NCBI GenBank assembly: GCA_023460255.1
Contig: JAEWQZ010000143.1
Location: 1 to 5,234 of the forward strand
Direction: 5' to 3'
From: Actinomycetes bacterium
GTDB lineage: Bacteria > Actinomycetota > Actinomycetes > Actinomycetales > Cellulomonadaceae
DNA length: 5,234 nucleotides
The notes beneath the pieces were generated by a model. The model did no database searches, was not told the origin of the DNA, and was given only the letters and a program-made list of their open reading frames with translations. Below are positions 4,500 to 5,234 of this stretch, in pieces; the stretch's first letter is position 1; each line of letters starts with the position of its first letter. The position numbers and the translations under genes are program-made.

Positions 4500-5234
4500 T
4501 CAGGCCCGCACGACTCCGGGCGTCCCGGCGTCGTCGGGCGTCGCGGCGTCGTCGGGCGTCGCGGCGTCGTTGCGCCGGTGGACGGCGCGCAGGCCCAGGG
4601 CGACGGCCACCCCGCCGACGACGATGAGGCCCGCGACGGCGAGGAACGCCTGGTGGATGCCCGCAGCGTCGGCCAGGGCCCCGAGGACGAACGGGGCGAG
4701 TCCGACGGCGACCCCGGCGCCGAGCTGCGACAGCCCCTGGGCCTGGTCCGGTCGCCCCTCGGACGCGCGCAGCACGAGCGCCTGGCCGAGCGGGTAGTGC
4801 GAGCCGTAGCCGAGCCCGGCGACGAACAGCCCGGCGAGCGCGACCGCCGGGCTCGTCGCGAGCCACAGGACGAGCCAGCCGAGCCCGGCGAGCGCGAAGC
4901 CGACGAGCAGGAGCTTCTCCGGCGCCTTGCGCGCCGCGAGCGGGCCGACGACGAAGCGCCCGCACGTCATCCCCAGGACGAGCCCGGACACCGCCGCGGT
5001 GGCGACGGAGGCCGGCGCGCCGGCCCGTGACGTCAGCAGGTCGGGCGCCCACATCGCGGTGCCCGTCTCGATCGCGATCCCGCAGATCATGGCCACGAGG
5101 AAGAACCACAGGGCCGGCTGGTACCGCGGCCGCCCGGTCGGCACGGAGCCGTGCTCGACCCGCGGGGCCGGCAGCAGCGCAGGTGCCCGCGGCGCCGTCG
5201 CCAGCAGCACCGCCGCGAGCGCCGCGAGCACGAC
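4500..5234 (-). CDS. C-terminal part of a second MFS transporter (N-terminus outside the window)
   Basis: The frame is open from base 5234 to the TGA at 4502-4500, giving 244 residues, roughly the second half of a 12-helix MFS protein. The visible part begins within a helix (VLAALAAVLLATAP). It then has a central cytoplasmic loop with Pro/Arg, followed by about six membrane segments beginning at PALWFFLVAMICGIAIETGTAMWAP. GRFVVGPLAARKAPEKLLL is the second-half counterpart of motif A in the 8-9 loop, and GLGYGSHYPLGQALVLRAS is a typical glycine-rich later helix. The family is clear but the substrate is not; nothing ties it to the EntS-like pump. The last 24 or so residues after the final helix are hydrophilic and encoded by tandem repeats. 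The gene converges on the upstream MFS gene with 22 bp between the stop codons, so it belongs to a separate transcription unit. The true start is not in view. Confidence 0.88.
   Translation of the reverse strand, partial: VVLAALAAVLLATAPRAPALLPAPRVEHGSVPTGRPRYQPALWFFLVAMICGIAIETGTAMWAPDLLTSRAGAPASVATAAVSGLVLGMTCGRFVVGPLAARKAPEKLLLVGFALAGLGWLVLWLATSPAVALAGLFVAGLGYGSHYPLGQALVLRASEGRPDQAQGLSQLGAGVAVGLAPFVLGALADAAGIHQAFLAVAGLIVVGGVAVALGLRAVHRRNDAATPDDAATPDDAGTPGVVRA
4515..4568 (-). repeat. Three 18-bp in-frame repeats encoding the MFS C-terminal tail
   Basis: On the plus strand, GTCGGGCGTCGCGGCGTC occurs exactly at 4533-4550 and 4551-4568, and a variant copy lies at 4515-4532. On the coding strand they give DAATPD, DAATPD and DAGTPG. 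Because the period is a multiple of three, changes in copy number would lengthen or shorten the cytoplasmic tail without a frameshift. Confidence 0.85.

Overview
The window is extremely GC-rich. Its codons end almost always in G or C, its stem-loop terminators lack T-runs, and at least one gene appears to be leaderless. All of this points to a chromosomal segment of a high-GC actinobacterium. A Cellulomonas-like member of the Micrococcales is my guess from overall feel, not from any marker gene. I see no rRNA, tRNA, CRISPR array, transposase or integrase, and no phage or plasmid signature.

Layout. (1) On the minus strand, 1-180 is the first 60 codons of an unrecognised protein. It lies downstream of, and on the same strand as, a VanZ-family membrane protein (273-752). 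(2) Head-to-head with vanZ is an AzgA-type NCS2 purine permease (751-2259, plus). The two ATGs overlap inside a perfect 18-bp palindrome (743-760), so each gene's upstream signals must lie in the other gene. A perfect 13-bp GC hairpin follows the permease. (3) The longest gap, 2260-2672, is not plain spacer. After the terminator it holds a roughly 48-bp tandem repeat, two adjacent arrays with 9-bp periodicity, a G-rich imperfect repeat, and finally an AT-rich island with a strong palindrome and a -10 box just before the next gene. (4) A MarR regulator (2673-3155) and an EntS-like MFS exporter (3152-4477) overlap by ATGA and form a two-gene operon. The palindrome covers its promoter, so this looks like an autoregulated, ligand-inducible efflux unit. 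(5) Tail-to-tail with it, 22 bp away, is the C-terminal half of a second MFS transporter (minus, 4500 to beyond 5234), whose tail is encoded by three 18-bp repeats.

Functionally this is mostly ordinary membrane-transport territory: purine uptake, one regulated efflux operon and one further transporter. I did not find a convincing new multi-gene system. The points most worth following up are regulatory: the MarR operator over a leaderless promoter, the start-codon palindrome shared by vanZ and the permease, and the layered repeats in the 2307-2617 gap.
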